From Pedobacter sp. (GTDB taxonomy: Bacteria > Bacteroidota > Bacteroidia > Sphingobacteriales > Sphingobacteriaceae), in assembly GCA_030149995.1 (NCBI GenBank), contig JASLGV010000123.1:1-11256 (forward strand): 11,256 nt of DNA, written 5' to 3'. Position numbers and translations under genes: made by a program. This document shows, piece after piece, positions 1 to 5,269 of this stretch. The notes beneath the pieces were generated by a model. That model was not told the DNA's origin and ran no database searches. It saw only the letters and a list, made by a program, of their open reading frames with translations. The number at the start of each line of letters is the position of its first letter. Position 1 is the stretch's first letter.

Positions 1-534
1 TCAAATCCACCAATATTAAATCAAAGTAATGCAATTATTGTTGATGAACTATATCAACAATATCATACAAATGACCTGCGAAAAAGTATTTTCTTTAGGA
101 GCGTGGGTACAAATTTATATGCGTTTAAAGGAAACTATACAGGCGGAAATGCCCAGTTTTTAGGACCTGCAGTAGATGAAATGTATTTGAACCGGGCAGA
201 GAGCCTGGCTCGCTTAAATAAGTTGCCGGAAGCGCTAAGTGATTTGAATAATTTAATGATAAAAAGATGGGATAAAACAAAGGTTTATGTACCATATTAC
301 AGTACGGATCAAGCGGTAGTAATTGAATATGTATTGAAAGAGCGACGTAAGGAATTAGTGATGAGAGGTACGAGGTGGAATGATTTAAAGCGTTTGAATC
401 TTATGGGTTATAATATAGAGATTAAACGTAGCTATAATGGTAACCCATTTGCATTACCACCAAATGATTCAAGATATGTAATGTCAATTCCGGAGGACAT
501 TATCAAAATAACCGGAATGCCGCAAAACCTATAG
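1..534 (+). CDS. SusD/RagB-family outer-membrane glycan-binding lipoprotein, C-terminal part (5' end outside window)
   Basis: The frame is open from base 1 to the TAG at 532-534, so only the last 177 codons are present. The start, signal peptide and lipobox lie to the left of the window. SusD-type proteins are surface lipoproteins that cap a SusC/TonB-dependent transporter and bind glycan or peptide ligands for import. The visible part matches the C-terminal half of the family: an EMYLNRAESLARLNKLPEAL helical repeat (about bases 178-237) and the near-universal ERRKELVMRGTRWNDLKRLN signature (about 340-399), followed by the usual 'FALPPNDSRYVMSIPEDII' ending. A susC-like gene would be expected upstream. 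The GTG at 103 is an internal codon, not a start. Base use is AT-rich, unlike the block after 960. Family assignment is firm; the ligand cannot be told. Confidence 0.93.
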   Translation, partial: SNPPILNQSNAIIVDELYQQYHTNDLRKSIFFRSVGTNLYAFKGNYTGGNAQFLGPAVDEMYLNRAESLARLNKLPEALSDLNNLMIKRWDKTKVYVPYYSTDQAVVIEYVLKERRKELVMRGTRWNDLKRLNLMGYNIEIKRSYNGNPFALPPNDSRYVMSIPEDIIKITGMPQNL

Positions 535-542
535 CTTATTAA

Positions 543-584
543 TATCGGGAGCAAGACTGCTCCCGATAATACTGGTTAGTTTTT
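543..584. terminator. Hairpin terminator between convergent genes
   Basis: TATCGGGAGC (543-552) pairs perfectly with GCTCCCGATA (559-568). An extra A-T pair closes a 4-base loop. A short T run (580-584) follows on the plus strand. It lies 8 bases after the SusD stop and 8 bases before the stop of the minus-strand DUF6520-like gene, so it probably ends transcription from the left. It may serve both directions, although the minus-strand side lacks a clear U-tract. Confidence 0.75.
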
Positions 585-893
585 AACAGCTATGGCATTG
601 GTGTTGATGGATGCCGCTGTAGTAGATGATAACTCAAGAAAATCTTGAAAATCGTTCATATCACCGTTAAATTCGTAACGACAAACAAGGCTTCCCTCCT
701 CGGAACAACCGGGGCTTTGCAAGTCTGCCACTTCCCAGTTACTAATATTTTTAATATCAGCGGATAGGTGGGAATTGCTGGTATATGCATATACTACTGA
801 CGCCTTTCTTTTAAACGAACTTACACTAAACACCAGGCCGAACGCTAAACACAGCGCTGCAAGGCCAAACATTAAACTTTTTAAATTTTTCAT
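576..893 (-). CDS. Small secreted DUF6520-like protein
   Basis: With the start at the ATG at 893-891 this is a 105-residue protein beginning MKNLKSLMFGLAALC. That is a typical short basic n-region followed by a hydrophobic signal segment to about residue 26. An upstream in-frame ATG at 917 adds only eight polar residues and spoils the signal peptide, so the internal Met is preferred; AGG lies a few bases before it. After a short basic stretch (FKRK) comes a W (NWEVADL) and a paired-cysteine motif, GCSEEGSLVC, which resembles the C-terminal pattern I associate with Bacteroidota DUF6520 proteins. Function is unknown; the exported cysteine pair may form a disulfide. It converges on the SusD fragment and shares the hairpin at 543-568. 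Family assignment is by memory of the pattern only. Confidence 0.65.
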   Translation of the reverse strand: MKNLKSLMFGLAALCLAFGLVFSVSSFKRKASVVYAYTSNSHLSADIKNISNWEVADLQSPGCSEEGSLVCRYEFNGDMNDFQDFLELSSTTAASINTNAIAVKN

Positions 894-1138
894 AACCTGT
901 TGACTGCTTTGTTGCATTTGAAAAAGCAGACGAAAAAGTTTTGATTAAAGATTAGGGTGCTTGCTCATCAATTAGCGCTTGCTTCGCCATTAGTTTCTCA
1001 CAATGATGAGCCATGTACAGCCACTTAGGTAGGCTTTATCACCTGCTGCAGCCAGCTCCCGGAACCAACCACCGCCTTATTTTTCTCTTTACGCCTTGTT
1101 CCTTCCAAACCCGGTATTTCGTTTTTGTTCTTTGCTCC

Positions 1139-1354
1139 TTACTCCTGGTCGGGTTCCCTTAACACATATCTCTTCAATGTCCTGTCGTACACGATGAGGT
1201 GGCCTTCTTTACGCAGTCGGGCGATGCGGTGTTTTAAGGTGCGGGTACTGCAGTTGAGCCTTTTGGCTGTGGGTATAAGGGGGCCTGCCTGCTGGTGCCT
1301 GAGCAGGAACAGAAGATGGTCGAGTGCTTGCCTGTATTTTACGATCGCATTCAT
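1139..1354 (-). CDS. Small winged-helix DNA-binding protein
   Basis: This 71-residue protein starts MNAIVKYRQALDHLL at the ATG at 1354-1352. A TTG six codons upstream is possible but less likely, and the bases just before the ATG (CCGGAA) are purine-rich. Residues about 28-50 form a helix-turn-helix (TAKRLNCSTRTLKHRIARLR). They are followed by a beta-hairpin 'wing' (GHLIVYDRTLKRYVL). This is the compact winged-helix arrangement of MarR/ROK/LexA-like DNA-binding domains, here without any effector domain. It lies 59 bases downstream of the Crp/Fnr-like gene on the same strand and may be co-transcribed with it. Its target is unknown; the neighbouring accessory genes are the obvious guess. GC content is higher than in the flanking SusD region. 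Confidence 0.6.
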   Translation of the reverse strand: MNAIVKYRQALDHLLFLLRHQQAGPLIPTAKRLNCSTRTLKHRIARLRKEGHLIVYDRTLKRYVLREPDQE

Positions 1355-1413
1355 TTCCGGTTTTGGTAACAACTAATTTCGAGTCGTTGAGGGCAACCAA
1401 AAATGAACAAATG

Positions 1414-2013
1414 TTAACTTTTATGGCCATTTGCTGGCCGCCTGATTGTTTCTTTGATGATGCGGCTCAAGGTTTGGGGTGCCAGGCCCAGGTACGAAGC
1501 AATGTGTTTCTGGCTCACCATGTTGGTAATTTTCGGGTACTTCTGGCAGAGGTAGAGGTAGCGCCCGGTAGCACTGGCGGTGCGGTAAAACTCCATATCC
1601 TGATAGAAGCGCATGAGGTATTGAGTGGTGATGTTCTTGCTCAGGGTCAAAAAATCGGGATAAAGTTCTTCCAATGCCCGCAGGTCGTAATAGCTCAGGG
1701 CATAAATGTAGGCGTTGGCCTCGCATACTAGGCCGTGGCTGCCGGGCTTTTGCCCAAAGAAACTGGGAATTACGGTTACAAATTCGCCTGCGCCGGCGAA
1801 ATCTGTGGTGCGTTCGCCATCTGCGGTGTGTTGGTACAGCCTAAAAAAGCCCTCTTGAATGTAGTATAGCTGCTTGCACACTTCGCCGGGCTGCACCAGG
1901 CTTTGCCGTTTAACCAGCTGCAAGGGCCTTACCCTGTTTTGCAGGGCTTTGCTGAGGGTTTCGTTAAGATGGGTGGTTTTGGCCAGGTGGGTGATAAATT
2001 CATTAAAAAACAT
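1414..2013 (-). CDS. Crp/Fnr-family transcriptional regulator
   Basis: This is a full-length 199-residue regulator starting at the ATG at 2013-2011. Residues about 25-115 form a cyclic-nucleotide-binding-type beta-barrel (LVKRQSLVQPGEVCKQLYYI, then GFFRLYQHTADGERTTDFAGAGEF). A long dimerisation helix covers about 117-148. The C-terminal HTH is at about 165-188, with MVSQKHIASYLGLAPQTLSR as helix-turn-recognition helix. The RxLYLCQKYP segment before the HTH is typical of the many Bacteroidota Crp-like proteins. Most of these have no proven cyclic-nucleotide ligand, and the canonical arginine/serine phosphate-binding cassette (RGExAxxG) is not evident here, so cAMP binding is doubtful. It is divergent from the HTH gene at 2092 across 78 bases and is followed by a small winged-helix gene. 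It may regulate either side. Confidence 0.9.
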   Translation of the reverse strand: MFFNEFITHLAKTTHLNETLSKALQNRVRPLQLVKRQSLVQPGEVCKQLYYIQEGFFRLYQHTADGERTTDFAGAGEFVTVIPSFFGQKPGSHGLVCEANAYIYALSYYDLRALEELYPDFLTLSKNITTQYLMRFYQDMEFYRTASATGRYLYLCQKYPKITNMVSQKHIASYLGLAPQTLSRIIKETIRRPANGHKS

Positions 2014-2059
2014 GGTGAAGAGTAGTTAATGTAAACGAATATTTTTTTTGCGGCGCCGG

Positions 2060-2081
2060 GCTTAGCTTAGTGCTTAGCTAA
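2060..2081. promoter_or_regulatory. Possible operator: GCTTAG repeats in a divergent intergenic region
   Basis: Within the 78-base gap between the divergent Crp-like and HTH genes, GCTTAG occurs three times (2060-2065, 2065-2070, 2072-2077). The last copy runs into the palindrome TTAGCTAA (2074-2081). The cluster lies 11-32 bases before the HTH start codon, a common place for an autoregulatory operator. Binding by either neighbouring regulator is inference. Confidence 0.35.
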
Positions 2082-2091
2082 ATGAACGCAT

Positions 2092-2355
2092 ATGTTAATA
2101 GAGCAACAACTTGCCCAGTTGCTGGCCCTGCAGCAACAGATCCTGTGCCTGTTGAGGCAGCATTTAGGCAAAGTGCAGTTGGGCGACTACCTCGATAACG
2201 CCGATCTGAAACAATTGCTGAAAGTGGGAGACAAGAGCATTTACAGGCTGCGTAAAAGCAGGCAGCTGGGTGGATTTAAAATTGCGGGCAAATGGTATTA
2301 CCCCAGGCAAGAGGTGATGGCGTTTATAGAGCGGGGCATGCAAAAACCAGGCTGA
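2092..2355 (+). CDS. HTH (MerR/excisionase-type) DNA-binding protein
   Basis: This 87-residue protein starts at the ATG at 2092. Residues 1-26 (EQQLAQLLALQQQILCLLRQ) form a Leu/Gln-rich amphipathic helix, probably a dimerising coiled coil. Residues about 36-82 are an HTH_17-like domain: DNADLKQLLKVGDKSIYRLR is the HTH, and 'FKIAGKWYYPRQEVMAFIERG' is the wing plus final helix typical of excisionase/AlpA-like proteins. Such proteins are common beside Bacteroidota mobile elements, where they act as excisionases or local regulators. The gene is divergent from the Crp-like gene and is the first plus-strand gene before the DUF6266 gene and the membrane/hydrolase cassette. A role in switching that cassette is plausible but not shown. 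Confidence 0.8.
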   Translation: MLIEQQLAQLLALQQQILCLLRQHLGKVQLGDYLDNADLKQLLKVGDKSIYRLRKSRQLGGFKIAGKWYYPRQEVMAFIERGMQKPG

Positions 2356-2672
2356 AAAGCGGGGGCTTGCCCAGTTTTCGATAAAGGAAAACGGGTTTTA
2401 GAGCAATGCGCCGCACAAGAAAAAGGAAGCCGGCCCTGGTGGTTCCAGACCGGAGCTGTTGGACAGGGGCTTTCTTTTGTTGAATTATTCTCATCAGTTG
2501 AGGCGTTAAAGAAAAGATGGCTAACGGATATAGGCAATATACCATTTTTTTTGCACGATCAATACACTTAAGTTGCTGCAATACAGATTTTAACCACTTT
2601 TTAACCGCGTTGCCCGGGCAATCGGTTTTGGGTTTTCTTTACGGTGCCTTGCCCGGTACCTGTTCGGGCCAC

Positions 2673-2700
2673 GTTCGTAAAAATGGCCGTTTTACCGAAC
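2673..2700. repeat. Imperfect inverted repeat GTTCG-TAAAA / TTTTACCGAAC
   Basis: GTTCGTAAAA (2673-2682) pairs with TTTTACCGAAC (2690-2700), leaving one bulged base and a 7-base loop, ATGGCCG. The right arm is not followed by a T run, so it is more likely a structured RNA or protein-binding element than a simple terminator. Confidence 0.5.
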
Positions 2701-2752
2701 AAGTACCGAAGTGTTCCCGAAGGAGCCCCGAACAAGGGGGGCGGTTGTACCG

Positions 2753-2783
2753 GACAAAACCGGCCCGCAGCAGACAAAACCGG
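2753..2783 (+). repeat. Direct repeat of GACAAAACCGG, 20-base period
   Basis: GACAAAACCGG occurs at 2753-2763 and again at 2773-2783, separated by a GC-rich 9-base spacer. The 10-base palindrome ACAGGCCTGT begins immediately after the second copy. A period of 20 bases puts both copies on nearly the same face of the helix, as in some protein-binding sites. Confidence 0.55.
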
Positions 2784-2904
2784 ACAGGCCTGTACAGATC
2801 TTCTTTTTTACAGAAAACAGGCCTTAGTTTTAGGTCAGCTAACCTGCATTGCCGGCAAAAAAAGGTTGGACTAACAAACATGGTTTAACTTAAAAACAAA
2901 GAAC

Positions 2905-3546
2905 ATGGGAACATTTAAAAAAGGAATCCTGGGTGGATTTTCGGGAAAAGTAGGTACTGTTATCGGGGCCAGCTGGCGCGGGCTCGACGTGATGCGCAGC
3001 CTGCCCAAAAAATCGGGCGCAAGCCCTACGTTGCTACAGGTAGAACAGCGGCAGCGCTTTGCTGCGGTAATGGGCTTTTTGGCCCCCGTTGGCAACTTGC
3101 TGGCCAGCTACTATGGCTCGCCATCGGGCACCCTCTCCAGGGTGAACAAGGCCGTTTCCTATCATTTAAAGCATGCCTTAATGGGCAGTAGTCCTAATTT
3201 TTCGATAGACTATACCAAAGTGGTATTGAGCAAGGGCGAGCTGATCGGTGCCAGAAATGCGGTGGTAAGTGCCCCTACGGCGGGCAGCATACAGCTGGAC
3301 TGGGACGATAACAGCGGGCAGGTGTTTGCTGCGGCCAACGACCTTCTGCTAATCGTTTTGTACAACGCCAATAAAGGGCAGTTTGTGGTAGAAGAAGGAC
3401 CGGCCACCCGCCAGGAGGGTACGGCCCGCATAACCATTCCGGTAGAATTTGCAGGCGATACCCTGCAGGTTTGGATAAGCTTTGTAAGCAGTAACCCGGC
3501 AAAAGCCGCCACCAGTGTTTACCTGGGTTCGGTACAGGCTCTTTAA
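2905..3546 (+). CDS. DUF6266 family protein
   Basis: This 213-residue protein starts at the ATG at 2905. The N-terminal segment (residues about 2-40: GTFKKGILGGFSGKVGTVIG, ASWRGLDVMRSLPKKSG) matches the conserved opening of the Bacteroidota-specific DUF6266 family, which is usually about 200-220 residues. Residues about 100-213 are rich in beta-strands (SIQLDWDDNSG, LLLIVLYNANKGQ, LQVWISFVSSN, SVYLGSV) and suggest an immunoglobulin- or fibronectin-like sandwich. No signal peptide or membrane segment is evident. Function is unknown. The Gly-rich, KGILGGFSGKVG opening resembles an assembly or anchoring segment more than an enzyme. The gene has its own terminator at 3552-3602, so it forms a separate transcript from the cassette that follows. 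GC content is clearly higher than in the flanking housekeeping genes. Confidence 0.85.
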   Translation: MGTFKKGILGGFSGKVGTVIGASWRGLDVMRSLPKKSGASPTLLQVEQRQRFAAVMGFLAPVGNLLASYYGSPSGTLSRVNKAVSYHLKHALMGSSPNFSIDYTKVVLSKGELIGARNAVVSAPTAGSIQLDWDDNSGQVFAAANDLLLIVLYNANKGQFVVEEGPATRQEGTARITIPVEFAGDTLQVWISFVSSNPAKAATSVYLGSVQAL

Positions 3547-3551
3547 TGAAA

Positions 3552-3602
3552 GGCAAGGGTGGTCTCTTCAATTTAGAAGGGCCGCCATTGCCCTGTGTTT
3601 TT
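3552..3602 (+). terminator. Rho-independent terminator of the DUF6266 gene
   Basis: A long stem pairs GGCAAGGGTGGTCTCTTC (3552-3569) with GAAGGGCCGCCATTGCC (3576-3592), with one mismatch and one bulge. The loop is short and AT-rich, and CTGTGTTTTT follows. It begins six bases after the DUF6266 stop codon. Confidence 0.8.
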
Positions 3603-3687
3603 CACTTATCGGTCTGTTCAAGTGATTGCGGGGCTGTGTCCGTGCAATCTTTTGCAGAACAATTATTCACCTATTTATTTAAAAATC

Positions 3688-4053
3688 ATGAAAACACTTT
3701 TTTTAACACATCAATGGTACAAGCCCTATGATTACAGGTTGGGTATGTACTTCGCTCTGCTGCTGGTACTGTGGTGGCTGCTGCCCAAATGGTTAACGGA
3801 TTTTCCGGCGCTGGTCTTTGCAGACCCGGGTATATGGCACCTGATCTGGCTGGGGGTCTTATTGTGGATGCTTACCCGGTGGTTGAGCGGCCATGCCTTT
3901 GGCCAGCTGCTGGAGAGGCTGAAGCTTCCGGCGCTTGAAGTATTGATTTTGGAATTTAATGTATTAACAACATGGCAAAAATATATCTTGTACTATGCGC
4001 TGTTTGCTTTGTGCTGGCTAAGCCTGCTGTGCAGCCTGCTGGCCGTGCTGTAG
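3688..4053 (+). CDS. Small three-helix membrane protein (holin-like by context only)
   Basis: The frame opens further upstream, but the start is placed at the ATG at 3688 (MKTLFLTHQWYKPYDYRLG). The extra upstream residues overlap terminator DNA and look non-coding. The 121-residue product has three strongly hydrophobic segments at about 19-36, 49-66 and 98-120. They are separated by a short aromatic/acidic loop and by an amphipathic stretch (about 67-95, SGHAFGQLLERLKLPALEVL). I do not recognise a named family. Its last 82 bases overlap the hydrolase gene in another frame, so translation is probably coupled. Small size, several helices and position immediately before a secreted cell-wall hydrolase are the properties of phage holins, but no holin motif is visible. 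It could instead be a partner that anchors or controls the hydrolase. Confidence 0.75.
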   Translation: MKTLFLTHQWYKPYDYRLGMYFALLLVLWWLLPKWLTDFPALVFADPGIWHLIWLGVLLWMLTRWLSGHAFGQLLERLKLPALEVLILEFNVLTTWQKYILYYALFALCWLSLLCSLLAVL

Positions 4054-4508
4054 CGCCCAGGCGTTTAACCATACAAATTTTGAACATTGCCCGTTCGCAG
4101 CTTGGGGTAAGGGAGGCCACAGGCCATAACGATGGGTTCGCGGTAGAACGGTATCTGGCCTATACGGGCCATAAAAAAGGGGCGCCCTGGTGCGCTGCCT
4201 TTGTGAGCTGGGTATTTGGGGAGGCAGGTTATGGACAGCCCCAAACGGCCTGGAGCCCGGCACTGTTTCCAAAAGCAAGGCAGGTGGCCAGGCCAGGCCC
4301 GGCCGTTGTTTTTGGAATTTATTTTGCCGATAAAGGCCGTATTGCCCATGCCGGTTTGGTAGAAAAACAACGTGGACACTGGCTCTACACCATAGAGGGC
4401 AACACCAATCTGGCGGGCAGCAGGGAGGGCGATGGGGTTTACCGTAAAATAAGGCACCGGCGAACCATTAAAGTTTATGCGAACTGGTTACCCGCTGGCC
4501 GGCACTAA
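3972..4508 (+). CDS. Secreted TIGR02594/CHAP-like peptidoglycan hydrolase
   Basis: This 178-residue protein starts at the ATG at 3972. Residues 1-28 (MAKIYLVLCAVCFVLAKPAV...) read as a signal peptide, so the product should act in the periplasm or outside the cell. The mature domain follows the NlpC/P60-CHAP-like pattern of TIGR02594 proteins. An N-terminal helix ILNIARSQLGVREATGHND is followed by APWCAAFVSWVF with the nucleophile Cys74. IAHAGLV carries the catalytic His126, and YTIEGNTN supplies the polar third residue (Glu142 or Asn144). All catalytic positions are intact. Such enzymes cleave peptide cross-links or amide bonds in peptidoglycan and are frequent phage endolysins. The gene overlaps the membrane-protein gene upstream by 82 bases and the small one-helix gene downstream by 32 bases, which suggests one co-translated cassette. 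Confidence 0.85.
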   Translation: MAKIYLVLCAVCFVLAKPAVQPAGRAVAPRRLTIQILNIARSQLGVREATGHNDGFAVERYLAYTGHKKGAPWCAAFVSWVFGEAGYGQPQTAWSPALFPKARQVARPGPAVVFGIYFADKGRIAHAGLVEKQRGHWLYTIEGNTNLAGSREGDGVYRKIRHRRTIKVYANWLPAGRH

Positions 4509-4653
4509 TAAGGGCTACATAAGGCTCTCTTTCCCACAACTGACCATTCGGGCCATGGTGCTGCTTATCCTATTGGATGGCTGTGCCAGGGCCCTATTGC
4601 TGCTGTATATACCTGCCGGAGCATTTAAGAGGATGTACCCTGGTGGTTATTAA
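4477..4653 (+). CDS. 58-residue one-helix membrane protein
   Basis: This short frame runs from the ATG at 4477 to the TAA at 4651-4653. It begins inside the 3' end of the hydrolase gene with a 32-base overlap. The product (MRTGYPLAGTNKGYIRLSFP...) has a basic N-terminal half and one hydrophobic segment, about residues 27-50 (VLLILLDGCARALLLLYIPA), then a short basic tail ending FKRMYPGGY. It contains one Cys in the helix and no cleavable signal peptide. The continued GC-rich composition, and the overlap that repeats the arrangement of the previous gene pair, support it being real. I know no family for it. In phage lysis modules, small one-helix proteins at this place can be holins, antiholins or spanin parts. 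That role is inference from position. Confidence 0.5.
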   Translation: MRTGYPLAGTNKGYIRLSFPQLTIRAMVLLILLDGCARALLLLYIPAGAFKRMYPGGY

Positions 4654-4698
4654 CCGGCTCATTGCTTTCCAAAATTGATAGATACAAATAGGGTGAAT

Positions 4699-4921
4699 AT
4701 GCTGACAGTTGGTCAATGCGCAGAATACTTCCAAGTTTCGATCTCCCCTATATTTAAGCTAACGTCCAAAAGAATAATTCCAAACTATAAGCCTAACGGA
4801 AAAACTGTACTTTAAGAAAAACGAACTTTTGAAATGGCAGTCAAAAACAAAAATTTCTAATATTGATGAAATTCAACTGTTTGCCCAAAATTATATCAAT
4901 AAAAACCCGGCTAAATTTTAG
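4699..4921 (+). pseudogene. Frameshifted excisionase-like HTH gene
   Basis: From the ATG at 4699 the frame reads MLTVGQCAEYFQVSISPIFK and then LTSKRIIPNYKPNGK before hitting a TAA at 4813. That is the classic excisionase/HTH_17 opening of Bacteroidota mobile elements. One base out of frame, from 4808, the domain resumes exactly where expected with YFKKNELLKWQSKTKIS and ends at the TAG at 4919-4921 (...INKNPAKF). The break falls at the run of five A's at 4800-4804. Family members usually read NGKKLYF here, which would need two more A's; loss of two or gain of one A explains the frame change. The gene is AT-rich, unlike the cassette before it, so it may have a different origin. It lies about 100 bases from the 3' end of tRNA-Arg. 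A sequencing error in the homopolymer is the main alternative. Confidence 0.8.
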
Positions 4922-4985
4922 TCTTTATATCATATTTAGTCACTTAATGCAAAATAAACTCACCCCTTTTCTAACCCCTCAACAC

Positions 4986-5017
4986 AAAAAAGCCAGCAGC
5001 TATACGTAACTACTGGC
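4986..5017 (-). terminator. Rho-independent terminator of tRNA-Arg
   Basis: On the minus strand GCCAGTAG and CTGCTGGC (plus 5010-5017 and 4992-4999) form an 8-pair stem with one G-T pair. The 10-base loop can pair further (TACGTA). A run of six T's (plus 4986-4991) follows directly. It begins 8 bases past the mature tRNA end. Confidence 0.85.
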
Positions 5018-5025
5018 AAAAGGAG

Positions 5026-5097
5026 TGGTCCCGACGAGAATCGAACTCATATCTAAAGTTTAGGAAACTTCTATTCTATCCGTTGAACTACGGGACC
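5026..5097 (-). tRNA. tRNA-Arg (anticodon CCT)
   Basis: The minus strand gives a complete 72-base cloverleaf. The acceptor stem GGTCCCG/CGGGACC is perfect with discriminator A. The D arm is GTTC...GAAT. The anticodon stem is GAAGT/ACTTT with a loop TTCCTAA, giving anticodon CCT, which reads AGG (Arg). The variable loop is AGAT, and the T arm is ATGAG/TTCGATT/CTCGT. The 3' CCA is not fully encoded, which is normal in Bacteroidota. It is transcribed alone, with a promoter at about 5118-5125 and a terminator at 4986-5017. Its 3' end faces the accessory block, the orientation used by many integrases that target tRNA genes. Confidence 0.96.
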
Positions 5098-5117
5098 ATG
5101 CTTTAAATTGGCTGCGA

Positions 5118-5125
5118 CAAATATA
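5118..5125 (-). promoter_or_regulatory. -7 promoter element for tRNA-Arg
   Basis: On the minus strand TATATTTG matches the Bacteroidota sigma-A -7 consensus TAnnTTTG exactly. It lies 20 bases before the first tRNA base, which suits a short leader. A clear -33 TTTG is not obvious upstream. Confidence 0.6.
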
Positions 5126-5197
5126 GAAAAAAATTAATCTTTGTTTAAAACCGCCCGGTATATCTTTTACCGTATAAATTAATTTGCTTTAAGCCAA

Positions 5198-5228
5198 CAA
5201 GGTGCCGGTTTATAGTACCGGCACCTTG
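5198..5228 (-). terminator. Strong hairpin downstream of metG
   Basis: CAAGGTGCCGGT (5198-5209) pairs perfectly over 12 bases with ACCGGCACCTTG (5217-5228) around a 7-base loop. It starts about 40 bases after the metG stop and is the likely end of the metG transcript. The following minus-strand sequence, TTGGCTT, is only weakly U-rich. Confidence 0.65.
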
Positions 5229-5269
5229 CTCTACAGCTTTAAAAGCTTTATATCTTATAACTCGTACTT

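Larger units (their letters stand above)
2356..2904. other. Long gene-poor, hairpin- and repeat-rich leader region
   Basis: I find no credible gene in these roughly 550 bases; the open frames have no family resemblance. The region does hold dense structure. A possible hairpin with a CTTTCTTTT tail lies near 2430-2480. A perfect 12-base palindrome TTGCCCGGGCAA is at 2610-2621. An imperfect inverted repeat is at 2673-2700. The direct repeat GACAAAACCGG occurs at 2753-2763 and 2773-2783. The palindrome ACAGGCCTGT is at 2784-2793, with its left part ACAGGCCT repeated at 2817-2824. CCGAA recurs four times between 2690 and 2735. It leads directly into the DUF6266 start codon and may be an untranslated leader, a recombination remnant or a regulatory region. 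Confidence 0.55.

Noticed and set aside
963..1011. Inverted repeat GCTCATCA / TGATGAGC
   Set aside because: Only 8 base pairs with about 33 bases between the arms and no T run; chance is a sufficient explanation.
1125..1731. Plus-strand open frames opposite the Crp-like and winged-helix genes
   Set aside because: They are antisense shadows; the minus-strand products have clear DNA-binding domains and intact ends.
2753..2824. CRISPR-like array
   Set aside because: Only two 11-base units with a 9-base spacer and no cas genes; far below CRISPR repeat size and number.
2517..2888. Open frames on both strands in the repeat-rich region (also 2639-2881 and 2644-2874)
   Set aside because: The translations are low-complexity mixes of Pro, Arg, Cys and Gly without family resemblance. 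They overlap each other on both strands, and the DNA is explained better by repeats and hairpins.
3595..3687. Upstream extension of the three-helix membrane protein
   Set aside because: The added residues begin in the terminator tail of the DUF6266 gene and look non-coding. MKTLFL at 3688 is the more natural start.
4018..4457. Minus-strand open frames opposite the hydrolase gene
   Set aside because: The plus-strand frame has a signal peptide and intact catalytic motifs, while the reverse frames show no recognisable pattern.
4699..4921. Programmed ribosomal frameshift in the excisionase-like gene
   Set aside because: I see no convincing slippery heptamer plus downstream structure, and this family is not known to use frameshifting. 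Mutation or sequence error at the A-run is simpler.
5026..5050. Attachment-site copy of the tRNA-Arg 3' end to the left of the tRNA
   Set aside because: Reading the accessory block I found no second copy of the tRNA end of useful length; a genome-wide search would be needed.
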